A stretch of 9,959 nt of DNA from an uncultured Planctomycetaceae bacterium. GTDB taxonomy: Bacteria > Planctomycetota > Planctomycetia > Pirellulales > UBA1268. Within the stretch, counting starts at the first letter, position 1. The number at the start of each line of letters is the position of its first letter. Of this stretch, positions 1 through 6,492 are shown piece after piece. The stretch lies in NCBI GenBank assembly GCA_903949225.1, contig CAJAYZ010000476.1, positions 1 to 9,959 on the forward strand, in the 5' to 3' direction. A program made the position numbers and the translations under genes. The notes under the pieces are model-generated. The model did no database searches. It was not told the origin of the DNA and saw nothing but the letters and a program-made list of their open reading frames with translations.

Positions 1-152
1 CAAGAAAAACAACCAACCCCAGCACAAACACCCCCCCGCCGCCGTACTACCTAGGGGAACAATAAACACTGAAGCCCGCGAGCACGGCCGCTCGCCGGGC
101 TCCCCGTCTGCGCCGTCCGTCCCAGGACACGCTCCCCGAGGAGGGTTCACCC
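1..152. other. Non-coding leader with T-free A/C-rich start
   Basis: No convincing gene is seen here. The first 44 bases contain no T and only five G, with a run of seven C at 31-37; the composition differs sharply from the G/C-balanced coding DNA that follows. This may be the 3' flank of a gene outside the window or an unstructured untranslated segment. The stretch ends in a strong Shine-Dalgarno sequence (138-145) belonging to the small reading frame at 153. No clear -35/-10 pair is visible; AATAAA-like sequence near 60 is the only AT-rich patch. Confidence 0.4.
138..145 (+). promoter_or_regulatory. Strong ribosome binding site GAGGAGGG
   Basis: GAGGAGGG lies 7 nt before the ATG at 153, close to the ideal anti-16S complement and spacing. 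It is the main reason for calling the small protein. A similar GGAGGGTTC, also ending 7 nt before an ATG, precedes the DUF2007 gene at 9534. Confidence 0.6.
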
Positions 153-326
153 ATGGTTGCCGCCCGCCGGAATCTGCTCCGCGAAATCCGCCGGCTTGCC
201 GTCCGCGACGAGCTCCGGGCGATGCGCACCCGCGGCCGTCTGGTGGTGCCGCCTGCCGTCCTCCCGCCACAAGCCCCGAGCAGTGCCGACTGCCCGGCCC
301 CGCGGGACCGCCCCGAGCGGAAGTGA
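153..326 (+). CDS. Possible small basic protein (57 aa), unknown function
   Basis: This is a 57-residue reading frame starting MVAARRNLLREIRRLAVRD and ending PERK. I do not recognise a family. Support comes from the perfect Shine-Dalgarno sequence 7 nt upstream and from codons mostly ending in G or C, like the neighbouring genes. The first 35 residues are rich in Arg and Leu and could form a basic amphipathic helix; the rest is Pro/Ala rich with one Cys. There is no signal peptide or membrane span. It sits about 165 bp upstream of the blaI-like gene on the same strand and probably outside that operon, because a separate promoter lies between them. It could be a real small protein or a leader peptide. 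It could also be a chance frame in GC-rich DNA; a longer minus-strand frame covers the same bases but has no ribosome site that I can see. Confidence 0.42.
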   Translation: MVAARRNLLREIRRLAVRDELRAMRTRGRLVVPPAVLPPQAPSSADCPAPRDRPERK

Positions 327-427
327 CCCGCGTCTCGTGCCCCGGAATGCACCGTGGGCGGGCCGAGGCCGTCTCCGACGTCTGTTCCCTGTTCGGGGTT
401 GTCGGCCAATTTTTTAACCGACCGTGG

Positions 428-457
428 TTGACCGGGCCAATTCACACGGCTAATAAT
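428..457 (+). promoter_or_regulatory. Sigma-70-type promoter of the blaI-like operon
   Basis: TTGACC (428-433, 5 of 6 to consensus) is followed after 18 bp by AATAAT (452-457, 5 of 6). A register with 17 bp and TAATAA is also possible. The segment is the most AT-rich in the region. Transcription would start near 464-466, giving a leader of roughly 30 nt before the ATG at 493. The -10 lies inside the inverted repeat at 446-465, an arrangement that would allow direct repression. Confidence 0.6.
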
Positions 458-465
458 TTAGCCGT
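446..465. promoter_or_regulatory. Perfect 20-bp inverted repeat, candidate BlaI-like operator
   Basis: The left arm ACGGCTAA and the right arm TTAGCCGT are exact reverse complements around a TAAT centre. The repeat covers the -10 element and lies 27 bp before the blaI-like start codon. BlaI/MecI repressors bind dyads overlapping their own promoters, so autorepression is the natural reading. The arms differ from the TACA/TGTA type dyads of Firmicutes. As RNA it could also fold as an 8-bp stem with a 4-nt loop, but its overlap with the promoter favours a DNA site. Confidence 0.6.
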
Positions 466-492
466 CACGCCGCCGGCCCCGGAACCCCGTCC

Positions 493-903
493 ATGTCCCG
501 TCCTGCCGAGCCCAGCCTCAGTCGCCGTGAACGCCAGATTCTCGACGTCGTCTACGCCCTCGGGCGGGCCTCCGCCGCCGAGGTCGTGACGCGGTTGCCC
601 GATGCGCCGAGCAAGACGGCCGTCCGCACGTTCCTCCGCATCCTCGAGGAGAAGGGGCACCTCGTTCACGAGGAAGACGGTCGGACATACATCTACCTCC
701 CCAGCCGTCCCCGCGAGCGGGCCGGCGCGGGGGCCTTCCGGCGAGTCCTCGACGTGTTCTTTGGTGGCTCGCTCGAGGAGGCGGTCGCTACACACCTCGG
801 CGAATCGGCGGCGGATCTCGACGACGCCCAGCTCAAGCGCCTCGCCGGACTGATCCGGGATGCCCGACGGACGCGCCAAACTGCGCGAATCAAGGAGTCG
901 TGA
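493..903 (+). CDS. BlaI/MecI/CopY-family transcriptional repressor
   Basis: A 136-residue protein, close to the usual family length (about 120-140). Residues 8-70 form a winged helix-turn-helix: LSRRERQILDVVYALG, then the recognition helix around S40-K54 (SKTAVRTFLRILEEKG) and a wing ending in TYIYLP. The C-terminal part, with VFFGGS at about 88-93 and a helical region to about 125, matches the dimerisation segment. Known members bind operator dyads as dimers and are inactivated by a partner M56 protease. Here the partner begins 3 bp after the stop codon, so the two are almost certainly co-transcribed. The start at 493 lacks a clear Shine-Dalgarno sequence but gives the normal N-terminus. The 20-bp palindrome upstream suggests autorepression (inference). 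The target genes and the signal are not identifiable, so I give no gene symbol. Confidence 0.9.
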   Translation: MSRPAEPSLSRRERQILDVVYALGRASAAEVVTRLPDAPSKTAVRTFLRILEEKGHLVHEEDGRTYIYLPSRPRERAGAGAFRRVLDVFFGGSLEEAVATHLGESAADLDDAQLKRLAGLIRDARRTRQTARIKES

Positions 904-906
904 ATC

Positions 907-2745
907 ATGACAGGGTTTCTCGACCATGTGGCGGCCGCCGGCCCGGGGCTCGCGATGCGTTCGACGGTGCTGTTCCTCGCGGCGTGCGGACTCGCGATCG
1001 CCATGAAACGAGCCTCCGCGGCCGAGCGCCATCTCGTCTGGTCTGCAGCGCTTGCCGCGGCGCTCGCACTGCCCGTGATCCACCTCGCCGCCCCCGCATG
1101 GCACGTCCTCCCTGTGGTCGGCACCGGGAGTGTGGGAGCAGGCCCGGCCGATGACGAGCCGATCGTAATCCCGGCCGACGCGGTCGATCCCCCCGCCGCG
1201 GCGGCCGATGCAGGGCCGACCGCTGCGCCGCCCCTGGCCCGCACGCCCGGAGCGGGCCGGGCACCGTCGCTCGGGCGGGGTCTGGCGATGCTCTGGCTCG
1301 TGGGCGCAAGCGCCTTCGCCGCGAGGCTCGTGCTGGCTGCCCTCCGCGTGCGGCGACACGCGCGGGATGCGGCCCCGGCCAGCGGACCTGTGGCCGCGCG
1401 GCTCGCCGAGCTGGCCGCCGCAAGCGGCGTTCACGGTGCCGTGCTCGGGCTCGTCTCCCGGCAGGAGCTGATCCCGATGGCGTGGGGATGGCGGCGGCCG
1501 GTCGTGCTCCTTCCAAAGGACGCGGGATCGTGGCCGGAAGGACGCCTCCGAGCCGTCCTGCTCCACGAGCTAGCGCACATCCGGCGGCGCGACGTCGCCA
1601 CGCAACTCGTCGGCGAACTCGCCCGCGGGCTGTTCTGGTTCCATCCGCTGGCGTGGTGGAGCCTTCGGCGTCTGCGGGCCGAGCAGGAGGCCGCCTGCGA
1701 CGATTGCGTGCTCCGCGCCGGCACGCATCCCGACGACTACGCCGAAGACCTCCTTGCCGTGACGACCCGGCTGCCGGCCGGGCCGCAGGCTGCCGGCGTC
1801 GCCCTCGCGATGGGGCGCCCGGAGCGGATCGAAGCCCGCATCCGGGCGATCCTCGCTCCCGACCGCGACCGCCGTCCTGTCGGCGGCGCGCGGCAGGCGC
1901 TTGTCGCAGGCTTGTTCTTAGCAATTGCCACGGTGGCCGCAGTCGTCGCGCCGGCGGTCGCCCGAGACGACGCGGCCGAGCGCGAGGCATCGCCAGGCCC
2001 GGCGAGCGCAGCCGAGGAGACGCGCGCGGTCGGCACCGAGGGGGCGGAGGTGCCCCGGTCGGAGTCGCCGGCCGATGGCGACGCCGCCGTAGCTCCGACC
2101 GTGGATCTCCTTGGCGAGTGGTTCCACGCGGCCGAGGACACCCCCGGGGAACCGCTCGAGATCGGGGAAGACGCCGACGGCCTCTGGATCGTCTTCGCGG
2201 GGAAGAAGGCACGGCTCGAACCGGTCACCGACGAAGCCGCCGTCGATGGACCACGGCCATCGATCGCCGTCGCGGTGGTCGCGGACGACGAGGCGGAGCG
2301 GCGATTCCGGATCGAGCGAAAGCCCCTCGGCCTGTCTGTCGAGATCTCGACCCGTTTCACGGACGGTTCCGGACGGCCGACAGAGCGATTGAAGACGGCC
2401 TACGCGCGTCGTGACGACTTCCTGCCCAATGGTTACTACGTCTTCTTCGCCTCGAGCGAGGAGGGGGGCCTCGTGAAGGATGGGGTCAACTTCGGGGCCA
2501 TCATCGCCGGGCCGCACGTGCCCGAGCTCGGCAACTCCGGCAGCGTCATCTACGGGAGGATCGATCCGAAGCCGTGGCTTCCGCCCCACCCCGATCACGC
2601 GCCGGGCTTCTTCGTGATCGACTCGGCCACCGACGCGGTGCAGACCGGCCTCGATCATGAGGCCTGGCTCACCGAGCTCGAGGTGTTGGGGGTCACGAAG
2701 CCACGGCTGGTGCCGTCGCAGCAAAAGTGGCCGAAGCGGTGGTGA
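907..2745 (+). CDS. M56-family BlaR1-like membrane zinc metallopeptidase
   Basis: This 612-residue protein probably acts as a membrane sensor-protease paired with the upstream BlaI-like repressor. Membrane spans are seen at about 16-33, 43-62 (with the M56-typical RHLVW before it), 126-146 and 331-351. The zinc motif is H220-E-L-A-H224, followed by FWFHPLAWW and by E259/E261 in AEQEAACDD, the expected third ligand region. MAWGWRRPVVLLP before the HELAH is also family-typical. In BlaR1 the protease faces the cytoplasm and the C-terminal part lies outside. Here the C-terminal region (352-612) is an acidic low-complexity linker followed by a folded-looking domain from about 398. I see no SxxK...KTG-type penicillin-binding motifs, so the ligand is unknown. 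AAGGAG (892-897), 9 nt before the ATG and inside the preceding gene, supports this start and tight coupling. A weaker possibility is that it acts independently of the repressor. Confidence 0.9.
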   Translation: MTGFLDHVAAAGPGLAMRSTVLFLAACGLAIAMKRASAAERHLVWSAALAAALALPVIHLAAPAWHVLPVVGTGSVGAGPADDEPIVIPADAVDPPAAAADAGPTAAPPLARTPGAGRAPSLGRGLAMLWLVGASAFAARLVLAALRVRRHARDAAPASGPVAARLAELAAASGVHGAVLGLVSRQELIPMAWGWRRPVVLLPKDAGSWPEGRLRAVLLHELAHIRRRDVATQLVGELARGLFWFHPLAWWSLRRLRAEQEAACDDCVLRAGTHPDDYAEDLLAVTTRLPAGPQAAGVALAMGRPERIEARIRAILAPDRDRRPVGGARQALVAGLFLAIATVAAVVAPAVARDDAAEREASPGPASAAEETRAVGTEGAEVPRSESPADGDAAVAPTVDLLGEWFHAAEDTPGEPLEIGEDADGLWIVFAGKKARLEPVTDEAAVDGPRPSIAVAVVADDEAERRFRIERKPLGLSVEISTRFTDGSGRPTERLKTAYARRDDFLPNGYYVFFASSEEGGLVKDGVNFGAIIAGPHVPELGNSGSVIYGRIDPKPWLPPHPDHAPGFFVIDSATDAVQTGLDHEAWLTELEVLGVTKPRLVPSQQKWPKRW

Positions 2746-2880
2746 CCGCCGGTGGCGGCTGTGGCGTCCGGCTTCGACGCGGGAACCGACGCCGAGCTCG
2801 CTCGTCCGCCGGGCACGGGGCCGATGGCGGGCCCGGCACGGCGGTAGGCTGGATTGGACACACGCTGGAGAAGCACGCCG
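2746..2880. other. 135-bp intergenic region before the cytochrome gene
   Basis: The gap separates the blaI/M56 pair from the cytochrome/peptidase pair. It contains GCCGGGC (2808-2814) and its complement GCCCGGC (2831-2837), a 7-bp stem with a 16-nt loop and no T-run, so at best a weak attenuating hairpin. No good promoter match is seen, so readthrough from the upstream pair remains possible. GGAGAAG at 2867-2873 is the ribosome site of the next gene. Confidence 0.35.
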
Positions 2881-3423
2881 ATGACACACGGATCCCTCTC
2901 GCTCGCCGCAGCATGTCTGGCGGTCACCGCCGCGGCCGTCGTGGCTCAGCCCGGGGCCGATCCGGAGAGTCCGCAGTTCCTCTCCCACGTCGTGGCGGAG
3001 CTCGCCACGCTCCATCGCGTCACCGCCGAGCCGCATCCCATGGACGACTCGACCGTCACGGCCTGCGTCCCCACCTACAACCCGAAGATCCACGAGGGGG
3101 AGCTGCAGCCCGCCTACTGCCATGTCTACGTCACCGCCGACGCGAGGGCACCGATCGAGTCGGGGGAGGGAAGCTACGGCGAGGGGGCCGTGATCGTGAA
3201 GGCGAAGCTCGAGAGCGCGGAAGCCGAGGGGGCGATGCTCTATACCGTGATGCGAAAGATGGCCGCGGGCTACGACCCCGAGCACGGCGACTGGGAATAC
3301 GCGGTGCTCGACGGCACGAACAAGCGGGTGCTCTCCAGGGGCCGGATCGACTCCTGCATCGAGTGCCACCGGCACTACGCGGAGACCGACTTCGTGACGC
3401 GTTCCTACCTGAAGCAGGAGTGA
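2881..3423 (+). CDS. Exported cytochrome P460-family haem protein
   Basis: A 180-residue protein. Residues 1-22 form a signal peptide ending AAAVVA before Gln. The mature part matches the cytochrome P460 fold: CHVYVTADARAP, then YGEGAVIVKAKL, then MRKMAAGYDPEHGDWEYAVLD, then a haem c attachment motif C159-I-E-C162-H163 followed by TDFVTRSYL. P460 proteins carry a c-type haem that in some members is cross-linked to a lysine and oxidises hydroxylamine. Many environmental homologues are uncharacterised, so the substrate here is open. C62 and C80 might form a disulfide. I chose the ATG at 2881 over the in-frame TTG at 2854 because GGAGAAG lies 7 nt upstream and it gives a clean signal peptide. 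It is followed after 7 bp by the exported S9 peptidase, so they are probably one transcript. Haem attachment would take place outside the cytoplasmic membrane. Confidence 0.85.
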   Translation: MTHGSLSLAAACLAVTAAAVVAQPGADPESPQFLSHVVAELATLHRVTAEPHPMDDSTVTACVPTYNPKIHEGELQPAYCHVYVTADARAPIESGEGSYGEGAVIVKAKLESAEAEGAMLYTVMRKMAAGYDPEHGDWEYAVLDGTNKRVLSRGRIDSCIECHRHYAETDFVTRSYLKQE

Positions 3424-3430
3424 GGCCGAC

Positions 3431-5707
3431 GTGCCGCCCCCCCCTTCGTCGACCGCCGTCCGCCGCGCGCGGACGCTCCCTCCACCGGGCCGCCGCGTCG
3501 CGATCGCGGCCTGCCTCGCCGCCGCCCTGCTGTCGGCTGCGTCGGCGCCGGCCGACCCACCCGGACGGGCGACCGACCGACTCCTCGACCAGATCGAGCC
3601 GAGGCTCCGAGCGATCGTGGAGACTGACGTGTTCCGGAGCCGGTCGTTCGACGCCACCTGGCTCCCCGATGGCTCTGGCGCTTTGAAGCTCGAGACCCCC
3701 GAAGGAGCCGCGGCCGAGATCGCCCGCTACGACACCGCCACGGGCGAACGCACGGTGCTCGTCGGAGGCGATGCGCTCCTCGCCCCCGGCACTTCCGAGC
3801 GGCTCGTGATCCACGGATTCCGTCTGTCGCCGAGCGGCCGCACGCTCCTGCTCCATACCGATCCCGTCTCGGGGAGCGATCACTGGCTCCACGAACCGGC
3901 CAGCGGCAGCCTGCGGCCGGTGACGGTGCCAGCGGGGGTGGGCTTCGATGCCAACGCCTTCTCGCCCGACGAGCGCCGGCTGCTCGGCTCGCTGGGCGGG
4001 AACTTGCTCGTGTTCGACATTCCCTCGGGGCACACGATCACGCTCACCGCCGACGGCGATCCCGGCACGATCGACAACGGCAGCGCGGCCTGGAGCCCCG
4101 ACGGCCGCTGGATCACGTTCGTGCGCTCCGACGCTTCCGACGTGCCGAAGCGGGCGATCCTCGTCCCCGGCGACCCGACCTTCCGCACGTTCCGCGAAGC
4201 CCGGATCGAGCGGATCGGCGGGCCGATATCGAGGCTGCAGGTCGGCGTCGTGAGTGCCGACGGGGGTGACACCCGCTGGATCCCACTCCCCGACGAGCCC
4301 GGCACGTTTTATCTGAACCCACCTGGCTGGGCCGGTAACTCGGCCGAGGTGCTCATCGACATCTTCAGCCGCTTCCACGACATGCGACGGGTGTTGCTTG
4401 CAGATCACCACAGCGGCGCGATCACCACCGCCTACACCGACACTGACACCGCCTGGGTGGACCAGGAGCAGGGGGGCCTGGAGTGGATCGGCGACAGCGA
4501 CGCGTTCGTCGTGTTCAGCGAGCGCGACGGCTGGCGGCGGGCCTGGGTCGTGCGCCGCGACGGCTCCGCGCCGCAGCCGATCACCGCTGCCGGATGCGAC
4601 ATCATCGACCGCGGATTCCTCGACGCCACGAACGGCTGGCTCTCTTACTACGCCTCACCCGACGACGCCACGCAGCGATTTCTCTTCCGCGCGCGACTCG
4701 ATGGCACCGGCGCTCCCGAACGGCTGACGCCGACCGACCAGCCGGGCTCGCACCGCTACACCTTCTCTCCCGATGGCCGCTTCGCCTTCCACACCCGGTC
4801 GACCTTCGATATGCCGCCGGTCACCGATCTCGTCGCGCTGCCCGGCCACGAGAGCCTCCGGGTGCTCGAGGACAACGCCCCCCTCGCCGCTGCCGTGAAG
4901 CCGCTCATCACCCGGCCGACGGACTTCCTCGAGCTCGACATCGGCGACGGCGTCTTGATGGACGCCTGGATGATCAAGCCGCGGGACTTCGATCCCGCCA
5001 GAAAATACCCGCTGTTCGTCTTCGTCTACGGCGAGCCTGCCGGGCAGACCGTGCTCGACGACTGGCACGGCGGCCAAGGATTCAGTCTCTTCCACCGAGC
5101 GATCGCCGATCTCGGCTACCTCGTCGTGTCGATCGACAACCGGGGCACGCCGGCGCCGAAGGGGGCGGCCTGGCGGCGGGCGGTGTTCGGCAGCCTCGGG
5201 CCGCTTTCCACCGCCGAGCAGGCGGCTGGGCTCGAGGCGCTCGAGCGGCAGTGCCCGTTCGTCGATCGCTCGCGGGTGGGGATCTGGGGTTGGAGCGGCG
5301 GCGGCTCGAACACGCTCAACGCGCTGTTCCGCAGGCCCGACGACTACGACGTGGGCATCGCCGTGGTGCCGAAGCCGATGCCCGAATACTACTGGGCGGG
5401 GTACCAGGAGATGTACATGCGGACCCCCGAGGGGAACCCCGAGGGCTACCGTACCTGCGCGCCGATCACTTACGCCGAGGGCCTGCGGGGGGATCTCCTC
5501 ATCATCACCGGATCGGGCGAGACGAACACCCACGTCGAGATCACCGAGGGCTTGGTTGACCGGCTCGTGGAACTCGGCAAGCGATTCGACTATTTCGTCT
5601 ATCCCCACCGCGACCACGGGCTCTCCGAGGGCCCCGGCACCCCCCTCCACTTGCGCATGCTGATCGTTCGCTACCTCCTCGAGCACCTCCCGCCGGGCCC
5701 GCGGTGA
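3431..5707 (+). CDS. Exported S9-family (DPP IV-like) serine peptidase with altered triad
   Basis: A 758-residue protein starting at GTG, 7 bp after the cytochrome gene, with a weak GAGG at 3422-3425. It has an Arg-rich n-region, a hydrophobic stretch at about 23-38 and probable signal cleavage near 39-41. Residues about 60-490 are a beta-propeller (repeated SPDGR/SPDER blades); 500-758 is an alpha/beta hydrolase. The nucleophile is S622 in GWSGGG, the oxyanion tyrosine is Y533 in VYGEP, and the histidine is H729 in DHG. The acid position is unusual: GSGETNTH aligns with the DPP IV GTADDNVH, which places E697 where Asp is expected, 32 residues before H729 exactly as in human DPP IV. The Glu-Glu motif (WVYEEE type) that anchors the substrate N-terminus is missing from the propeller; the sequence runs straight from DGDPGTIDNG to SAAWSPDGR. 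It is therefore probably an extracytoplasmic peptidase or esterase-like hydrolase, not a true dipeptidyl peptidase. Confidence 0.88.
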   Translation: MPPPPSSTAVRRARTLPPPGRRVAIAACLAAALLSAASAPADPPGRATDRLLDQIEPRLRAIVETDVFRSRSFDATWLPDGSGALKLETPEGAAAEIARYDTATGERTVLVGGDALLAPGTSERLVIHGFRLSPSGRTLLLHTDPVSGSDHWLHEPASGSLRPVTVPAGVGFDANAFSPDERRLLGSLGGNLLVFDIPSGHTITLTADGDPGTIDNGSAAWSPDGRWITFVRSDASDVPKRAILVPGDPTFRTFREARIERIGGPISRLQVGVVSADGGDTRWIPLPDEPGTFYLNPPGWAGNSAEVLIDIFSRFHDMRRVLLADHHSGAITTAYTDTDTAWVDQEQGGLEWIGDSDAFVVFSERDGWRRAWVVRRDGSAPQPITAAGCDIIDRGFLDATNGWLSYYASPDDATQRFLFRARLDGTGAPERLTPTDQPGSHRYTFSPDGRFAFHTRSTFDMPPVTDLVALPGHESLRVLEDNAPLAAAVKPLITRPTDFLELDIGDGVLMDAWMIKPRDFDPARKYPLFVFVYGEPAGQTVLDDWHGGQGFSLFHRAIADLGYLVVSIDNRGTPAPKGAAWRRAVFGSLGPLSTAEQAAGLEALERQCPFVDRSRVGIWGWSGGGSNTLNALFRRPDDYDVGIAVVPKPMPEYYWAGYQEMYMRTPEGNPEGYRTCAPITYAEGLRGDLLIITGSGETNTHVEITEGLVDRLVELGKRFDYFVYPHRDHGLSEGPGTPLHLRMLIVRYLLEHLPPGPR

Positions 5708-5862
5708 GTGACTGCCGCCAAAAACCAGCCTCCGCCCGCGGCTCACTCCAGCCGGAACCGGGGAGCTTTCCCCGCCGGGCGTCGAATCCCCTCCTCTGGT
5801 GCGTGTAAGAAGGTGGAGGGCGATTCCGCCCCGCGCACAGCCCACCCGACGGTTTTGCCGCC
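5708..5862. other. 155-bp intergenic region between peptidase and sigma factor genes
   Basis: This gap holds the hairpin at 5752-5778 and probably the promoter of the sigma/kinase operon. A TGTAAG (5804-5809) could serve as a -10, but the sequence 17 bp upstream (GTCGAA) is a poor -35. GGAACC at 5754-5759 resembles an ECF -35 box, yet the nearest CGTC (5780-5783) is 20 bp away, too far. The transcription start therefore cannot be placed from sequence alone. Confidence 0.4.
5752..5778 (+). terminator. GC-rich hairpin after the S9 peptidase gene (no U-tract)
   Basis: The stem CGGGGA (5759-5764) / TCCCCG (5769-5774) with loop GCTT is extended by CCGG (5752-5755) / CCGG (5775-5778) across a 3-nt bulge. 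It lies 45 bp after the stop codon. No T-run follows, so it is not a classical intrinsic terminator; it might stabilise the 3' end of the transcript or help Rho-dependent termination. Confidence 0.35.
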
Positions 5863-6492
5863 ATGTCCTTTCCCCCCACCGAACCCGGCCTTCCGGCACG
5901 GCTCGCCGATCGCGGCGATACGACCGCGTGGGAACGGTTCGTGGCGCTCTATCGGCCGGCGATCGTCGCGCTCGCGCGCCGCCGCGGGCTCTCTGCCGCC
6001 GATGCCGATGACGTCGCCCAAGAGGTCTGCCGGAGCGTCGCCGCTGCCGTGGGGACGTTTGAGCCGGGCCTGGGACTCCCCGGTCGGGCCCGATTCTCCA
6101 CCTGGCTCGCCACGATCGCCGACCGCAAGACGATCGATGCCCTCCGCCGCGCCCGCGTCCGCCCTGCGTCGGGCCATACCTTCGACGCGGTCGCGGCGCG
6201 CGACACCGATTCCCGCCTCCTCCGCTTCGAGGTGCGCCGGCGCCTGTTCCTGGCGGCCGCCGCCGATATCCAGAACGAGATGAGCCCGACGGCGTGGGAG
6301 TCTTTTTGGCGGACGGCGATCGACGGCGCGCCCGCCGAGCGGGTGGCGAAGACGCTCGGCATGACCGCGGGCGCGGTCTACGCCGCGAAGGCACGAACGA
6401 TGCGGAAGCTCGTGGAGCGGATCCGTGCGCTCGAGGCGGAGTGGTCAACCGATCGGGCCGCTTCCGAAGAGCACGGCGGGGGGGCACCATGA
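5863..6492 (+). CDS. ECF-type RNA polymerase sigma factor
   Basis: A 209-residue sigma-70-like factor with only regions 2 and 4, as expected for the ECF group. Region 2 covers about 22-100: WERFVALYRPAIVALARRRG, DADDVAQEV (core-binding motif, residues 47-55) and FSTWLATIADRKTIDALRR (-10 recognition). Region 4 covers about 138-195 with a helix-turn-helix AERVAKTLGMTAGAVYAAK followed by RTMRKL. The Gly/Pro-rich C-terminal tail is short. The acidic DxxD of region 2.2 is kept, so ordinary core polymerase binding is expected. Its stop codon overlaps the start of the kinase in ATGA, so the two are translationally coupled. In other systems this is where the anti-sigma factor sits, and the kinase does carry an anti-sigma zinc finger. 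The start at 5863 lacks a clear Shine-Dalgarno sequence but matches the usual ECF N-terminus. Target promoters are unknown. Confidence 0.92.
   Translation: MSFPPTEPGLPARLADRGDTTAWERFVALYRPAIVALARRRGLSAADADDVAQEVCRSVAAAVGTFEPGLGLPGRARFSTWLATIADRKTIDALRRARVRPASGHTFDAVAARDTDSRLLRFEVRRRLFLAAAADIQNEMSPTAWESFWRTAIDGAPAERVAKTLGMTAGAVYAAKARTMRKLVERIRALEAEWSTDRAASEEHGGGAP

Noticed and set aside
442..2212. Long minus-strand frames opposite blaI and the M56 peptidase
   Set aside because: They overlap two well-supported genes and consist of Arg/Ala/Pro-rich shadow sequence.
2808..2837. Hairpin GCCGGGC / GCCCGGC as a terminator after the M56 gene
   Set aside because: The 16-nt loop and lack of a T-run make it weak; such stems arise easily at this GC content.
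3497..3516. Lipobox (IAAC, Cys28) in the S9 peptidase signal sequence
   Set aside because: Only about five hydrophobic residues precede the Cys and the hydrophobic stretch continues after it, so signal peptidase I cleavage near residue 39-41 fits better.
1918..3657. 579-codon minus-strand open frame
   Set aside because: It is a shadow of the M56, cytochrome and peptidase genes, with no ribosome site, no recognisable domain and biased composition.
5754..5783. ECF-type autoregulatory promoter (GGAACC ... CGTC) before the sigma gene
   Set aside because: The gap between the boxes is 20 bp, more than the usual 15-17, and GGAACC is part of a hairpin stem; chance is likely in GC-rich DNA.
6294..6488. 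N-terminal extension of the kinase to an upstream ATG
   Set aside because: It would lie wholly within the sigma gene, and the added residues are Arg/Gly-rich with no domain. The ATGA overlap at 6489 is the usual coupled start and places the zinc finger at the N-terminus.
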